Positions 55,901-62,722 of a stretch of 64,000 nucleotides of DNA are shown here, piece after piece. The notes under the pieces are model-generated. The model was given only the letters and a program-made list of their open reading frames with translations. It searched no databases and had not been told where the DNA came from. The position numbers and the translations under genes are program-made. This DNA comes from Lacipirellula parvula (GTDB lineage: Bacteria > Planctomycetota > Planctomycetia > Pirellulales > Lacipirellulaceae): contig NZ_AP021861.1 of assembly GCF_009177095.1 (NCBI RefSeq), forward strand, positions 620,001 to 684,000. Reading direction: 5' to 3'. The stretch's first letter is position 1; every line of letters begins with the position of its first letter.

Positions 55901-56260
55901 CATCCACCGCGGGTATTGCAGGAAGAGCGTGCAGGCTTGGTCGAACTGCTGCAGAGCCAGCTGCGGTTGCCCCCAGTGATAGAGGGTTTCGCCGAGCATC
56001 GCGTGATAGCAGATCGCGTCGATCCAACGAATCGTGCCCGTCGGACCGAGCGTCTTCACGCTTCCGGTGAACGATCGGGTGAAGGTGCGCTGCGCATCGC
56101 GCAGGTTGCCGCGGTAGAGCTCGTCGATGCCGTTGTAGTACGCGCGCGACGGTATCGTGTCGCCAAGCTGAGCCTGCGCCGTGCGGGAACTGGCGGCGAT
56201 CATTATCGCCGCCAGGACTGTCCAAGGCGCGAGCTTCAGCCCGCTAGCTGATGCTTGCAT
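52940..56260 (-). CDS. Large TPR/CHAT-like secreted protein
   Basis: This 1,106-residue protein has a signal peptide (PWTVLAAIMIAASSRTAQA) and a helical, TPR-like N-terminal two thirds (DELYRGNLRDAQRTFTRSF and onwards). Its C-terminal region reads like a CHAT domain: GKALLVFHDTPDGMLAILLT, IVIPDGVLWYVPFEALI, ATIRYAPTAALAF, SAGADTLLLSRWRVGG. At the places where the caspase-like His and Cys would be, I see DALVVLDEI and ILLPGMHTAAE instead. The peptidase centre therefore seems lost. The Pro-rich tail (about 1040-1106) is low complexity. Confidence 0.82.
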   Translation of the reverse strand: MQASASGLKLAPWTVLAAIMIAASSRTAQAQLGDTIPSRAYYNGIDELYRGNLRDAQRTFTRSFTGSVKTLGPTGTIRWIDAICYHAMLGETLYHWGQPQLALQQFDQACTLFLQYPRWMMRVQFNPQINADASLTRVVIPWGVPQRRFVPGKYPTTLPISQGQVDASQQIQQGGVVQAPQLWPVDVVEVVRCTALALRRRNEILGPLGPHDAISKNVAAALARGGHPPNHWSGAWTDVLYGIALVGVGDREQAQQRLERGMLVAGQFDHPLTCVALLEQGRLALDQGDAAAAADFFTEASYSAYLFRDVGLVDDALRNRELARFAAGVVDPNQPLVNAAAWARRERYDLISARLSLSMADELLTAGDVKNAAVALTAGVALLRDARTGILGNYAQYLDARLQFAQGRGSADAAMATAITGQQKISHQLFQIGLANRMFDDQTLPMRSASSIYEVLLSDPRPIDVMTRPIETIAAAATAQPQAFDRWILAAIDRKNIAAVLEVTDFAKRRRFHSNLAWGGRLAALRDVALAPVNRLTPQQHQQQTEIFARYPALADAAAEAARLQQQLSAAWTPGADEAAMKRLPRLWSDYGDAVARREDIIANVGLARMPADVSFPPTMAPIDFQSNLQPGKALLVFHDTPDGMLAILLTNKAVTNWNLGPSSRLGGQVSEFLRAIGNVDANHEVPVEELASDKWQASSAELYKAIFTGASIDPAALKELIVIPDGVLWYVPFEALIAKVDSQPKLLSEIATIRYAPTAALAFSFDGSWRRIQRTGLVAGAMIPGDEPEQEKEALAALQEAIPGPMPLTTPAPAATPLLATLLDALVVLDEIDALGADPLSWSPLPIDRVAQQGFLDQWMAIPGDGPQRILLPGMHTAAERGGKASRRRRGGDDAVAPGDELFFASCGLMSAGADTLLLSRWRVGGQTTLDLVREFIQDLPHNAAASAWQRSVQLIRETPVDPAAELRVKEGKEPVEFTAKHPFFWAGYLVVDAGWRPVEQEDPAIDPAAAAAAGQPAAGAPAAGAAPAQPSAPAPPSPTAPGAVPDQPMKEADPTAPLPAPAPVPIKPTPLPPKEGEAPTPPPATPKPEGKPGPGSLPPLEEPK

Positions 56261-56667
56261 GATTGTTTTCTCTGTTCCGGGGCCGAGGCGGCCCGCTTCC
56301 ATCAAGTCGGCGAAGGAGCGGAGGCGTCAGCAATGGCGCCAAGGCGAATGCGGGGAGCGCTTGGCACTGGCTTTCATTCTAGCAATCCGCCGTAGAAATG
56401 CTTGCAATTAGGGCTTAATAGAGGGATTCAAGCGGGTGAATCAGCATGCTGGCTGCGGGTGATTCGGAACCGTCATTGACGAGCGATGGTTGGCCTGAGG
56501 GCTGGGCGTCACGGCCAAGAAGCAAAAATTATGGCGGAAGTGAAAGTTTGCGGGTCGTGCCGCCGATAACGGTTGTAAGGTTTGTCGTCGCCACGCTGGC
56601 GCCGCGAGCTACGGGGCACGCCGGAAGCGGCGACCGTGATAGAACAGACTCCTGTTGGGAGCCCATC
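56261..56667. other. Intergenic region between divergent genes
   Basis: Nothing clear is visible in this 407-base gap between the CHAT-like gene and the lipoprotein. It must carry both promoters. Confidence 0.5.
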
Positions 56668-56922
56668 GTGAACATTTCGACTTCCAATCGCTCGGGGCGG
56701 TTTCAAATGCTGGCAGGCGGCTTGCTGCTGCTAGCGTGCGGCATGTCGACCGGGTGTCAGATCGACGTGGCGGGGCAAACGCTCCCCAGCCCCTACCATC
56801 TGACTGATGACGTGCAGTACTACGCTCCTGGTCCTGAGTTCAAACTCGCGAACGAGGCGGCGGCCTTGTCCGAGGCGCGGGCTCAGGAAATGAGCGAACC
56901 GCAGGCGGCGCAGAAGCCGTAA
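56668..56922 (+). CDS. Small lipoprotein
   Basis: This 84-residue protein starts at GTG and has GGGAG upstream. The signal peptide MLAGGLLLLACGMSTGC (within the first 31 residues) ends in a cysteine suited to lipidation. The rest is short, acidic and contains YHLTDDVQYYAPGPEFKLAN. It probably sits on a membrane. The function is unknown. Confidence 0.72.
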   Translation: MNISTSNRSGRFQMLAGGLLLLACGMSTGCQIDVAGQTLPSPYHLTDDVQYYAPGPEFKLANEAAALSEARAQEMSEPQAAQKP

Positions 56923-57429
56923 CGTCGCAATCGTGCGGCACGCTTCTCGCAGCATTCAATTCACGCCCCTTAAGCCGCGGAGTTCGCTCCGCGCGCCAGC
57001 CGTCATCGCTCGGCCCGTGGGTGCACAATGTTCGTTGCAGGCAGGTCGGAACCGGTACGGTTCCGTTTTGGTGGGTTCAACGCCAGTCGCCAGTGGTTGC
57101 GCACGCCTGCGCGGCCGTTGGCGACAACTCGGGGGGGTGGCGCCTAGCGTGGCAGGCGTCTGAGGGGTCGTAGCGCTGGAAACAGCGCGGCGCCCCTCAG
57201 GCGTCTTTGCCCGCGGGGCCAGCAGAGGGTTCAGCCGTCGGGGTTCAGGGTTCAGGAAGGAACTCTGAGCGAGCCGGGGCGTCCTCGCCCCCGGCCATGT
57301 CCCAGGTCGCGACGCTGCCCCAACCCGCAGATCGCACTGCCCGCATCTTGAGCCTTCCGGCCGTAGCGTTCATGCTGAACGCACTCTTTGGCCCCTCCCC
57401 TACCCTTCGTTGCTGATTGGATCTCAATC
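56923..57429. other. Intergenic gap with hairpin and repeat fragment
   Basis: This 507-base gap contains a large imperfect hairpin at 57146-57205 (GGCGTCTGAGGGG and CCCCTCAGGCGTC around GCGCTGGAAACAGCGC). It also contains a GGGTTCAGG-type arm at 57226-57257. No gene is seen. Confidence 0.6.
57226..57257. repeat. Solo 'GGGTTCAGG' arm
   Basis: GGGTTCAGCCGTC is followed by GGGGTTCAGGGTTCAGG. It matches the outer arms of the element at 27461-27733, but no partner arm is found nearby. Confidence 0.7.
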
Positions 57430-58635
57430 GTGGCAACTGTTCCCGACGATTCCGCGGTAGCTTGGCCTGCCGTTGCCGCGCAAATTCATGCGAGCGGCCG
57501 GCAAATGGTGCTCGCCGTGACCGGCGGCGGCACGGGCGCCGTGAGCGCCTTGCTCCAAACGCCGGGAGCGTCGCGCACAATGCTTGAGGCGGTGGTTCCG
57601 TATGCCCATGCGGCGCTCGTCGACTGGATCGGCGCCATGCCCGAGCAAGCCTGCAGCGCGGCCACCGCGCGAGCGATGGCGATGGCGTCGTTCATGCGGG
57701 CGCGCGAACTCGCTCCCACGGCCGATCAGCGTTTGCTGCTGGGAGTCGGGGCGACGGCGAGTCTTGCGACCGATCGGCCGAAGTTGGGTGGCCGGCGGAT
57801 TCACGTCGCTTGGCAAAGCGCGGAGCAGACGTGGGTCGAGTCTTACTGCCTGGCGGACATTGCGCCGAATCGCGCCGACGACGAACGCGCGTCAACGAGT
57901 TTCCTGTTGTGGATTATCGCCGGAGCCTGCGGCGTCAAAGACGCCAAGCTCTACCAATCGCTGCCGACGAGCCGCCAAGACGAACTTCTGCAGGTAAGCG
58001 GCGGCCGCGGCGAATTGCCACAGCAAGAACTGTTGATGGGGAAGCGGCGGCTCGCCGTATTGAAGGCGGAATCGTCGTTCAACTACTTCCCGGAGTCGGA
58101 GAGTCCCGCGGTGGGCATCGTCTTTCCGGGGGCATTCAATCCTCCGCACGCCGGGCATCTGCGGATGATGGAAATTGCCGAGCAGCGCGTGAAAGCGCCG
58201 GCTGCTTGGGAGCTTTCGATCACGAACGTCGACAAGTTGCCGCTCGATTTCATGTCGATGAAGGAACGCATCACCGCGATTCGGGCGAGCGACGACAAAC
58301 GGCTGGTCGCGTTGACGCGCGCCCCCACGTTCCGAGAGAAGTCGGAGTTGTTTCCGCGAGCGACGTTTGTCGTCGGCATCGACACGCTCGCGCGGATCGC
58401 GGAGCCGCGCTACTACGACGGCGACGAAGTCCGCCGCGACGCGGCGATCGCGGAGATCGCCGCGCATGGCTGCCGGTTCCTGGCGTTTGGCCGGATGATT
58501 GAGGGTAAGTTCACGGTGCTCAGCGACCTAGAACTGCCGCCGGCGCTCACCGCGATTTGCGATGAAGTTTCTGCCGGCGAGTTTCGCGAGGACGTTTCCT
58601 CAAGTGAATTACGCTCAATGTCTGCCGATGCGTAA
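57430..58635 (+). CDS. Fusion of CinA/PncC-like and NadD-like domains
   Basis: This 401-residue protein combines two domains. Residues about 1-165 resemble the CinA C-terminal (NMN deamidase, PncC) fold: MVLAVTGGGTGAVSALLQTP, then GASRTMLEAVVPYAHAALVD, then LLLGVGATASLATDRPK. The usual SCTGG is altered to TGGGTG. Residues about 225-400 form a nucleotidyltransferase with VGIVFPGAFNPPHAGHLRMM (GxFxPxHxGH) and SSSELRS near the end, as in NadD. Together they suggest a role in NAD or NMN recycling, but substrate identity is inferred. The GTG at 57430 is the likely start. Confidence 0.82.
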   Translation: MATVPDDSAVAWPAVAAQIHASGRQMVLAVTGGGTGAVSALLQTPGASRTMLEAVVPYAHAALVDWIGAMPEQACSAATARAMAMASFMRARELAPTADQRLLLGVGATASLATDRPKLGGRRIHVAWQSAEQTWVESYCLADIAPNRADDERASTSFLLWIIAGACGVKDAKLYQSLPTSRQDELLQVSGGRGELPQQELLMGKRRLAVLKAESSFNYFPESESPAVGIVFPGAFNPPHAGHLRMMEIAEQRVKAPAAWELSITNVDKLPLDFMSMKERITAIRASDDKRLVALTRAPTFREKSELFPRATFVVGIDTLARIAEPRYYDGDEVRRDAAIAEIAAHGCRFLAFGRMIEGKFTVLSDLELPPALTAICDEVSAGEFREDVSSSELRSMSADA

Positions 58636-58834
58636 CGCCCGTTTAGCCCCGCCGCTCGCGGCGGGTTCGCGGTCTGTCGCCCGCGGCTAAATGGCGTTGG
58701 CGGGATGGAGCGCTGGTTACCACTCTGCCCCTGGTCCCAGCCGGTGTATTGCGTGACGGGCCGCCGCCGCGGCGATAGAATGGGTGGCTGTTCTCCACAG
58801 CGTTCTCCCTCGGCTTTCGTGCCCGGAGTCTCTG

Positions 58835-60118
58835 ATGCGATTCGCACTCGTCACGCTCGTTGCCCTTGGTTGGCAGTCCTCAGTCGTCGCTGGTGACAAC
58901 TGGCCGCAGTGGCGCGGGCCGAATGCCGCGGGGGTTGCCGACAAAGGCAACTACCCTGTCGAGTTTTCCGGTGACGATGGCGTCGTATGGAAAATCGACG
59001 TGCCGGGCGTGGGCAGCTCCTCGCCTGTAGTATGGGACGACGCGATCTTCCTCACCACGAGCGACGGCGGGCAGGACGTTCTGCTGTGCTACGGCTTCGA
59101 CGGCAAGGAGCGTTGGTCGAAGACGCTCGGCCCTGGCGACGAGGGCAAGCATCCGAAGGGGAGCGGCGCCAATTCCTCGCCCCTCACCGACGGTAAGATC
59201 GTCGTCACCTACTTCAAGGGTGGCCGCGTCGCTTGCCACGATCTTGCGGGCAACGAGAAGTGGCAGTTCAACCTGCAGGAACGCTATGGCGAAGACACGC
59301 TGTGGTGGGACCTCGGCACGTCGCCGATCTTTGCGGCGGGGAACATCGTCATCGCGGTCATTCAAGCGGGCGACTCATATCTCGTCGCGTTCGATCCGAA
59401 GAACGGCGAGGAAGTTTGGAAGGTGAAGCGGCAGTATGAACGGCCTGAGGAGTCGGATCAGGCGTACACGACGCCGCAGGTGGCGAACATCGGCGGCCGC
59501 GAAGTGATCGTCACATGGGGCGCCGACCATCTCACTGGCCACGACGCGAAGACGGGCGAACTGATTTGGGAGAGCGCAGGTTTCAACCCGAAGGACGAAG
59601 GGATGTGGCGCGTGATCGCCTCCCACGCGATGAACGACAAGGTCGCCGTCGTGCCGTTTGGCCGCGGCAAGTTCCTGGCGGGCGTCAAGCTCGACGGTTC
59701 AGGCGACGTTACCGAATCGAACCGCTTGTGGGAAGAAGAAGTCGAAGGCCCCGACGTGCCGACGCCGATCATTGCCAACGAAAAAGTCTACACACTTTCG
59801 GACAAAGGCAGGCTGGAGTGCCGCGACGTCAACACGGGTGAGGAATTGTGGTCTGGCGCGCTGCCCAAGGGAGGCGACAAGTATTTCGCCTCGCCGGTGC
59901 TGGCCGGCGAGATTCTCTACTGCGTGCGGGAGGATGGGACGGCGTTCGTCGTCGACGTGAGCGATGGCTTCAAGCTGCTGACCGACAAGAAAGGAAATGA
60001 ACTCGGCGAGCGCGTCGTGGCGACCCCGGTGCCGGTGCGAGATCGCTTGCTCATCCGCGGCGATGATCACCTCTTCTGCTTTGGCGCCGACGAAGACGGC
60101 CCCGCCGCCAGCAAGTAG
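58835..60118 (+). CDS. Secreted PQQ-type beta-propeller protein
   Basis: This 427-residue protein has a signal peptide (LVTLVALGWQSSVVAG). It then has WPQWRGPNAAGV, which opens many planctomycete PQQ-like repeat proteins, and several propeller blades (KIDVPGVGSSSPVVWDDAIF, SSPLTDGKIVVTY, YLVAFDPKNGEEVWKVK). It probably folds as an eight-blade propeller without obvious PQQ ligands. The function is unknown; BamB-like scaffolding is one option. The ATG at 58835 has GGAG upstream. Confidence 0.85.
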   Translation: MRFALVTLVALGWQSSVVAGDNWPQWRGPNAAGVADKGNYPVEFSGDDGVVWKIDVPGVGSSSPVVWDDAIFLTTSDGGQDVLLCYGFDGKERWSKTLGPGDEGKHPKGSGANSSPLTDGKIVVTYFKGGRVACHDLAGNEKWQFNLQERYGEDTLWWDLGTSPIFAAGNIVIAVIQAGDSYLVAFDPKNGEEVWKVKRQYERPEESDQAYTTPQVANIGGREVIVTWGADHLTGHDAKTGELIWESAGFNPKDEGMWRVIASHAMNDKVAVVPFGRGKFLAGVKLDGSGDVTESNRLWEEEVEGPDVPTPIIANEKVYTLSDKGRLECRDVNTGEELWSGALPKGGDKYFASPVLAGEILYCVREDGTAFVVDVSDGFKLLTDKKGNELGERVVATPVPVRDRLLIRGDDHLFCFGADEDGPAASK

Positions 60119-60128
60119 CCGCGCCCAT

Positions 60129-60277
60129 GTAGCCGCTGGTCAACGACCGGCCGGAGCGGGAGACGAATGCTGAATGGTGAGGAAACTCGCGGCTTACAGC
60201 GACTCTTTTCCCCATTCCCCATTCAGCATTCGACATTTCTTTACCACTGCTCCGGCGGCTCGTTGAGCCGCGGCTAC
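60129..60277. repeat. Complete composite element, 'GTAGCCGCGG' and 'GAATG' arms, copy 2
   Basis: The outer arms are GTAGCCGCTGGTCAACGACC plus GGCCGGAGC and GCTCCGGCGGCTCGTTGAGC plus CGCGGCTAC. The inner pair is GAATGCTGAATGGTGAGG and CCCCATTCAGCATTC. It lies between the PQQ gene and the protease gene and ends 2 bases before the protease stop codon. Confidence 0.9.
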
Positions 60278-60279
60278 AG

Positions 60280-61296
60280 TCACGATGCGATCGCCAGTTC
60301 TCGCAGCTGTTCGTCGCGGATGACCGACAGCTCTAACGGCTCGCCTGCCGGGGCGAGCGACACGATCCGCGTGAGGTCGTCGACAGTCATCGTCACGCGT
60401 CCCGCGGCGGCGACGATCAGATCGCCCGCTTGCAACCCCGCGCGGGCGGCGGGGCCGTTGGGATCAACGCTGAGCACTTCGATCGCTTCATCGGCCAGTA
60501 GATCGAGTTCGCGGACCAGACTTCGCGGCAAGCCAACCGTCGTCCCCGCGATGCCAAGCCAGCGCCGGCGGACCTCGCCATGAGCGAGCAATTCGCCGAC
60601 CACCCAGTGCGCAGTATTCGACGGCACCGAGAACCCGAGCCCTTGGGCCATCGCGATGATCGCCGTGTTGACGCCAACGACGCGGCCGCGGGTATCAACG
60701 AGCGGACCGCCCGAGTTGCCAGGGTTCAATGGCGCGGTGTGCTGAATCACGTTCTCAATCAGCCGTCCACCGACGCCGCGCATCGCCCGGCCTGTGGCAC
60801 TGACGACGCCGGTCGAAACGGTCGAGCGAAAGCCGAGCGGATTGCCCATCGCGATCACGAGTTGGCCGACGCGCAAGCCGTCGCTGTCGCCGAGTTCCGC
60901 GAACGGCAGATCGCGAGCGGCGAGTCGCACCAGCGCTAAGTCGGTGAGCGGATCGTCGCCAACCAGTTCGGCGTCGAGGCGGTCCCCTTCTTCGGTCACG
61001 GCGGTAAGTTTGCTCCGCCCGTTCGCGACGTGGCTGTTCGTGAGGGCGTAGCCGTCGGGAGTCAGCAGCACGCCCGAGCCGCTGCCGCCGCGGGTATCGC
61101 CGCGCGGGCCTTCGATGCAAAGCACGGTCGGGCCGAGGCCCTCGACGACGCCAATCACGGCGCGAGAGTAGGCGTCGAGCAGGTCGAGATCGCTAGCAGC
61201 GGCGGCGTCCCCTTCGGGACGAGCCGGCTGCGGACGGTCGGCAGAGGGCGAATCGCCGGCGGCGAATTGCCAATTGGGGGAGATGGGGCGGGGCAT
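60280..61296 (-). CDS. HtrA/DegP-like S1C serine protease without signal peptide
   Basis: This 338-residue protein contains a trypsin-like domain with the triad His (LTNSHVANG, about residue 83), Asp (DPLTDLALVRL, about 113) and Ser (NPGNSGGPLVD, about 190), plus one C-terminal PDZ domain (about 240-335, GPAARAGLQAGDLIV). The N-terminus (MPRPISPNWQFAAGDSPSAD) has no signal peptide or membrane anchor, so it would act in the cytoplasm. It resembles bacterial S1C proteins. An in-frame start at 61356 does not add a signal peptide. Confidence 0.9.
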   Translation of the reverse strand: MPRPISPNWQFAAGDSPSADRPQPARPEGDAAAASDLDLLDAYSRAVIGVVEGLGPTVLCIEGPRGDTRGGSGSGVLLTPDGYALTNSHVANGRSKLTAVTEEGDRLDAELVGDDPLTDLALVRLAARDLPFAELGDSDGLRVGQLVIAMGNPLGFRSTVSTGVVSATGRAMRGVGGRLIENVIQHTAPLNPGNSGGPLVDTRGRVVGVNTAIIAMAQGLGFSVPSNTAHWVVGELLAHGEVRRRWLGIAGTTVGLPRSLVRELDLLADEAIEVLSVDPNGPAARAGLQAGDLIVAAAGRVTMTVDDLTRIVSLAPAGEPLELSVIRDEQLRELAIAS

Positions 61297-61388
61297 GGCG
61301 GGGGTCCAAAGGCGGGTGTACGAATGTTTAACTGGGGAATTGTACGGAGCAGTCAAGCCAAAGGTGCGGCGAAGCAGCCGCCGGTCAC

Positions 61389-61416
61389 CGCTCCGGCGGG
61401 TCGTTGACCCGCGGCT
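61389..61416. repeat. Solo 'GTAGCCGCGG' outer arm
   Basis: CGCTCCGGCGGGTCGTTGACC plus CGCGGCT is the same as the right outer arm of the elements at 32561 and 60129. No inner pair is found beside it. It lies just before the ROK kinase promoter. Confidence 0.8.
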
Positions 61417-61427
61417 CCACGCTCGAA

Positions 61428-61456
61428 TTGCGGGTCTGCCACCCCCCCCGTATACT
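61428..61456 (+). promoter_or_regulatory. Sigma-70-type promoter of the ROK kinase gene
   Basis: TTGCGG (61428-61433) and TATACT (61451-61456) have the optimal 17-base spacing. Transcription should start near 61463, giving a leader of about 58 bases. Confidence 0.65.
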
Positions 61457-61520
61457 GGCTGGCTTGCTCGAATTCCCTTGATTGACAGTAGTTGCGGCGA
61501 TTTCCTCTCCCGGGCTTGCG

Positions 61521-62564
61521 ATGGCTGACACCTCTCAATTTCTCACCGCGGCGGCTGCTCGGCGGCCTCTGCTGGTTGGCGTCGACGTCGGCGGCACGAA
61601 CATCAAGATTGGGATCGTCGACGATGGCGGCCGGCCGGTCGCTTATCGGTCGATCCCGACTCACGAAGAGCGCGGTCCGGCCGACGCGGCCGATCGCATC
61701 GGCGCCGCCGTCCGGTCGTTGGTGGACGAGTCAGGCCTGCATCAAGGCGACGTCGCGCGGGTCGGGCTCGCCACGCCTGGGCCGATGGACCTCAAGGCCG
61801 GCATGCTGCTGGGCCCTGGCAACTTGCCCCATTGGCACAACTCGCCGATCCGCGATCTGGTGAGCCGCGCCTGCGGTTATCCGGTTACCTACGTGAACGA
61901 CGCCAACGCCGCCGCCTACGGCGAGTACTGGGCCGGCGCCGGGCGCGAGTATCGCAGCATGGTACTGTTCACGATGGGCACCGGCATCGGCGGCGGCATC
62001 ATCGTCGAAGAAATGCTGGTTGAAGGCGTCCACAGCTGCGGCGGCGAACTGGGCCACATCATCATCGACTGCCACCCCGAGGCGCCGATCAACTCGCTCG
62101 GCATCCGCGGCACGCTCGAAGGCTACTGCGGGGCATACGCGTTCATCCGCCGGGCGGAGGAAGCCCTGTCGCACGGCACGCCGAGTGCGTTGCGGGCCCG
62201 CATTGAACGCGGCGAAGAGCTCACGCCGAAGATGATTGCCGAGGAAGGCGAGCGCGGCGACCAGCTCTGCCTCGACCTGATCATGGAGACGGCCCGCTAC
62301 ATGGCGATTGGTCTCGTCACGGCTGTCCACTCGATCGATCCGGAAAGCGTCGTCATTGGCGGGGCGATGACCTTCGGCGGCGACGGCAATCCGCTGGGCG
62401 AACGGTTCATGTCGCGTCTTCGCGAAGAGGCGACTTCGCGGATGATCCACAGCCTGCGCGGTAATATTCACATCGACTTCGCCCACCTCGGCGGCGACGC
62501 CGGGTACATCGGCGCGGCGGGCTGGGCTGGGCGGGAGTACCTGCTAGCAGCAACGGCGAGGTAG
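61521..62564 (+). CDS. ROK-family sugar kinase (glucokinase-like)
   Basis: This 347-residue kinase has the ASKHA fold: VGVDVGGTNIKIG (phosphate 1, about residues 19-31), VNDANAAAYGEYWAGAG with the catalytic Asp, MGTGIGGGII (phosphate 2), and GGELGHIIID. The usual ROK zinc site CxCGxxGCxE is replaced by NSLGIRGTLE, so three of its cysteines are gone. Glucose is the likely substrate but other hexoses are possible. The ATG at 61521 was chosen over an upstream in-frame start. Confidence 0.88.
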   Translation: MADTSQFLTAAAARRPLLVGVDVGGTNIKIGIVDDGGRPVAYRSIPTHEERGPADAADRIGAAVRSLVDESGLHQGDVARVGLATPGPMDLKAGMLLGPGNLPHWHNSPIRDLVSRACGYPVTYVNDANAAAYGEYWAGAGREYRSMVLFTMGTGIGGGIIVEEMLVEGVHSCGGELGHIIIDCHPEAPINSLGIRGTLEGYCGAYAFIRRAEEALSHGTPSALRARIERGEELTPKMIAEEGERGDQLCLDLIMETARYMAIGLVTAVHSIDPESVVIGGAMTFGGDGNPLGERFMSRLREEATSRMIHSLRGNIHIDFAHLGGDAGYIGAAGWAGREYLLAATAR

Positions 62565-62570
62565 GAAGGA

Positions 62571-62709
62571 AAATGACGAATGACGAAATCCGAATGACGA
62601 ATGAAGCGCTCATCGCGCCGAGTTGCCTTCGTCTCCCATTCGTCATTCGTCATTCTGGTTTCGTCATTAAATCGTAATCGCTCCGGCGGCTCGTTGAGCC
62701 GCGGCTACT
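62571..62709. repeat. Composite: 'AATGACGAATG' inner pair plus 'GTAGCCGCGG' right arm
   Basis: The inner pair is AAATGACGAATGACGAAATC (62571 on, with CGAATGACGAATG) and CATTCGTCATTCGTCATTC (62637 on) with TTTCGTCATT ending at 62668. The right outer arm is GCTCCGGCGGCTCGTTGAGC plus CGCGGCTAC, ending at 62708. The left outer arm is missing. It combines modules of two families and lies about 14 bases before the lepA start. Confidence 0.88.
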
Positions 62710-62722
62710 ATATCGACGTTAT

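Noticed and set aside
11611-62668. CRISPR array, because AATGACGAATG units recur
   Set aside because: The units are not regularly spaced direct repeats with unique spacers. They are inverted pairs at three separate loci.
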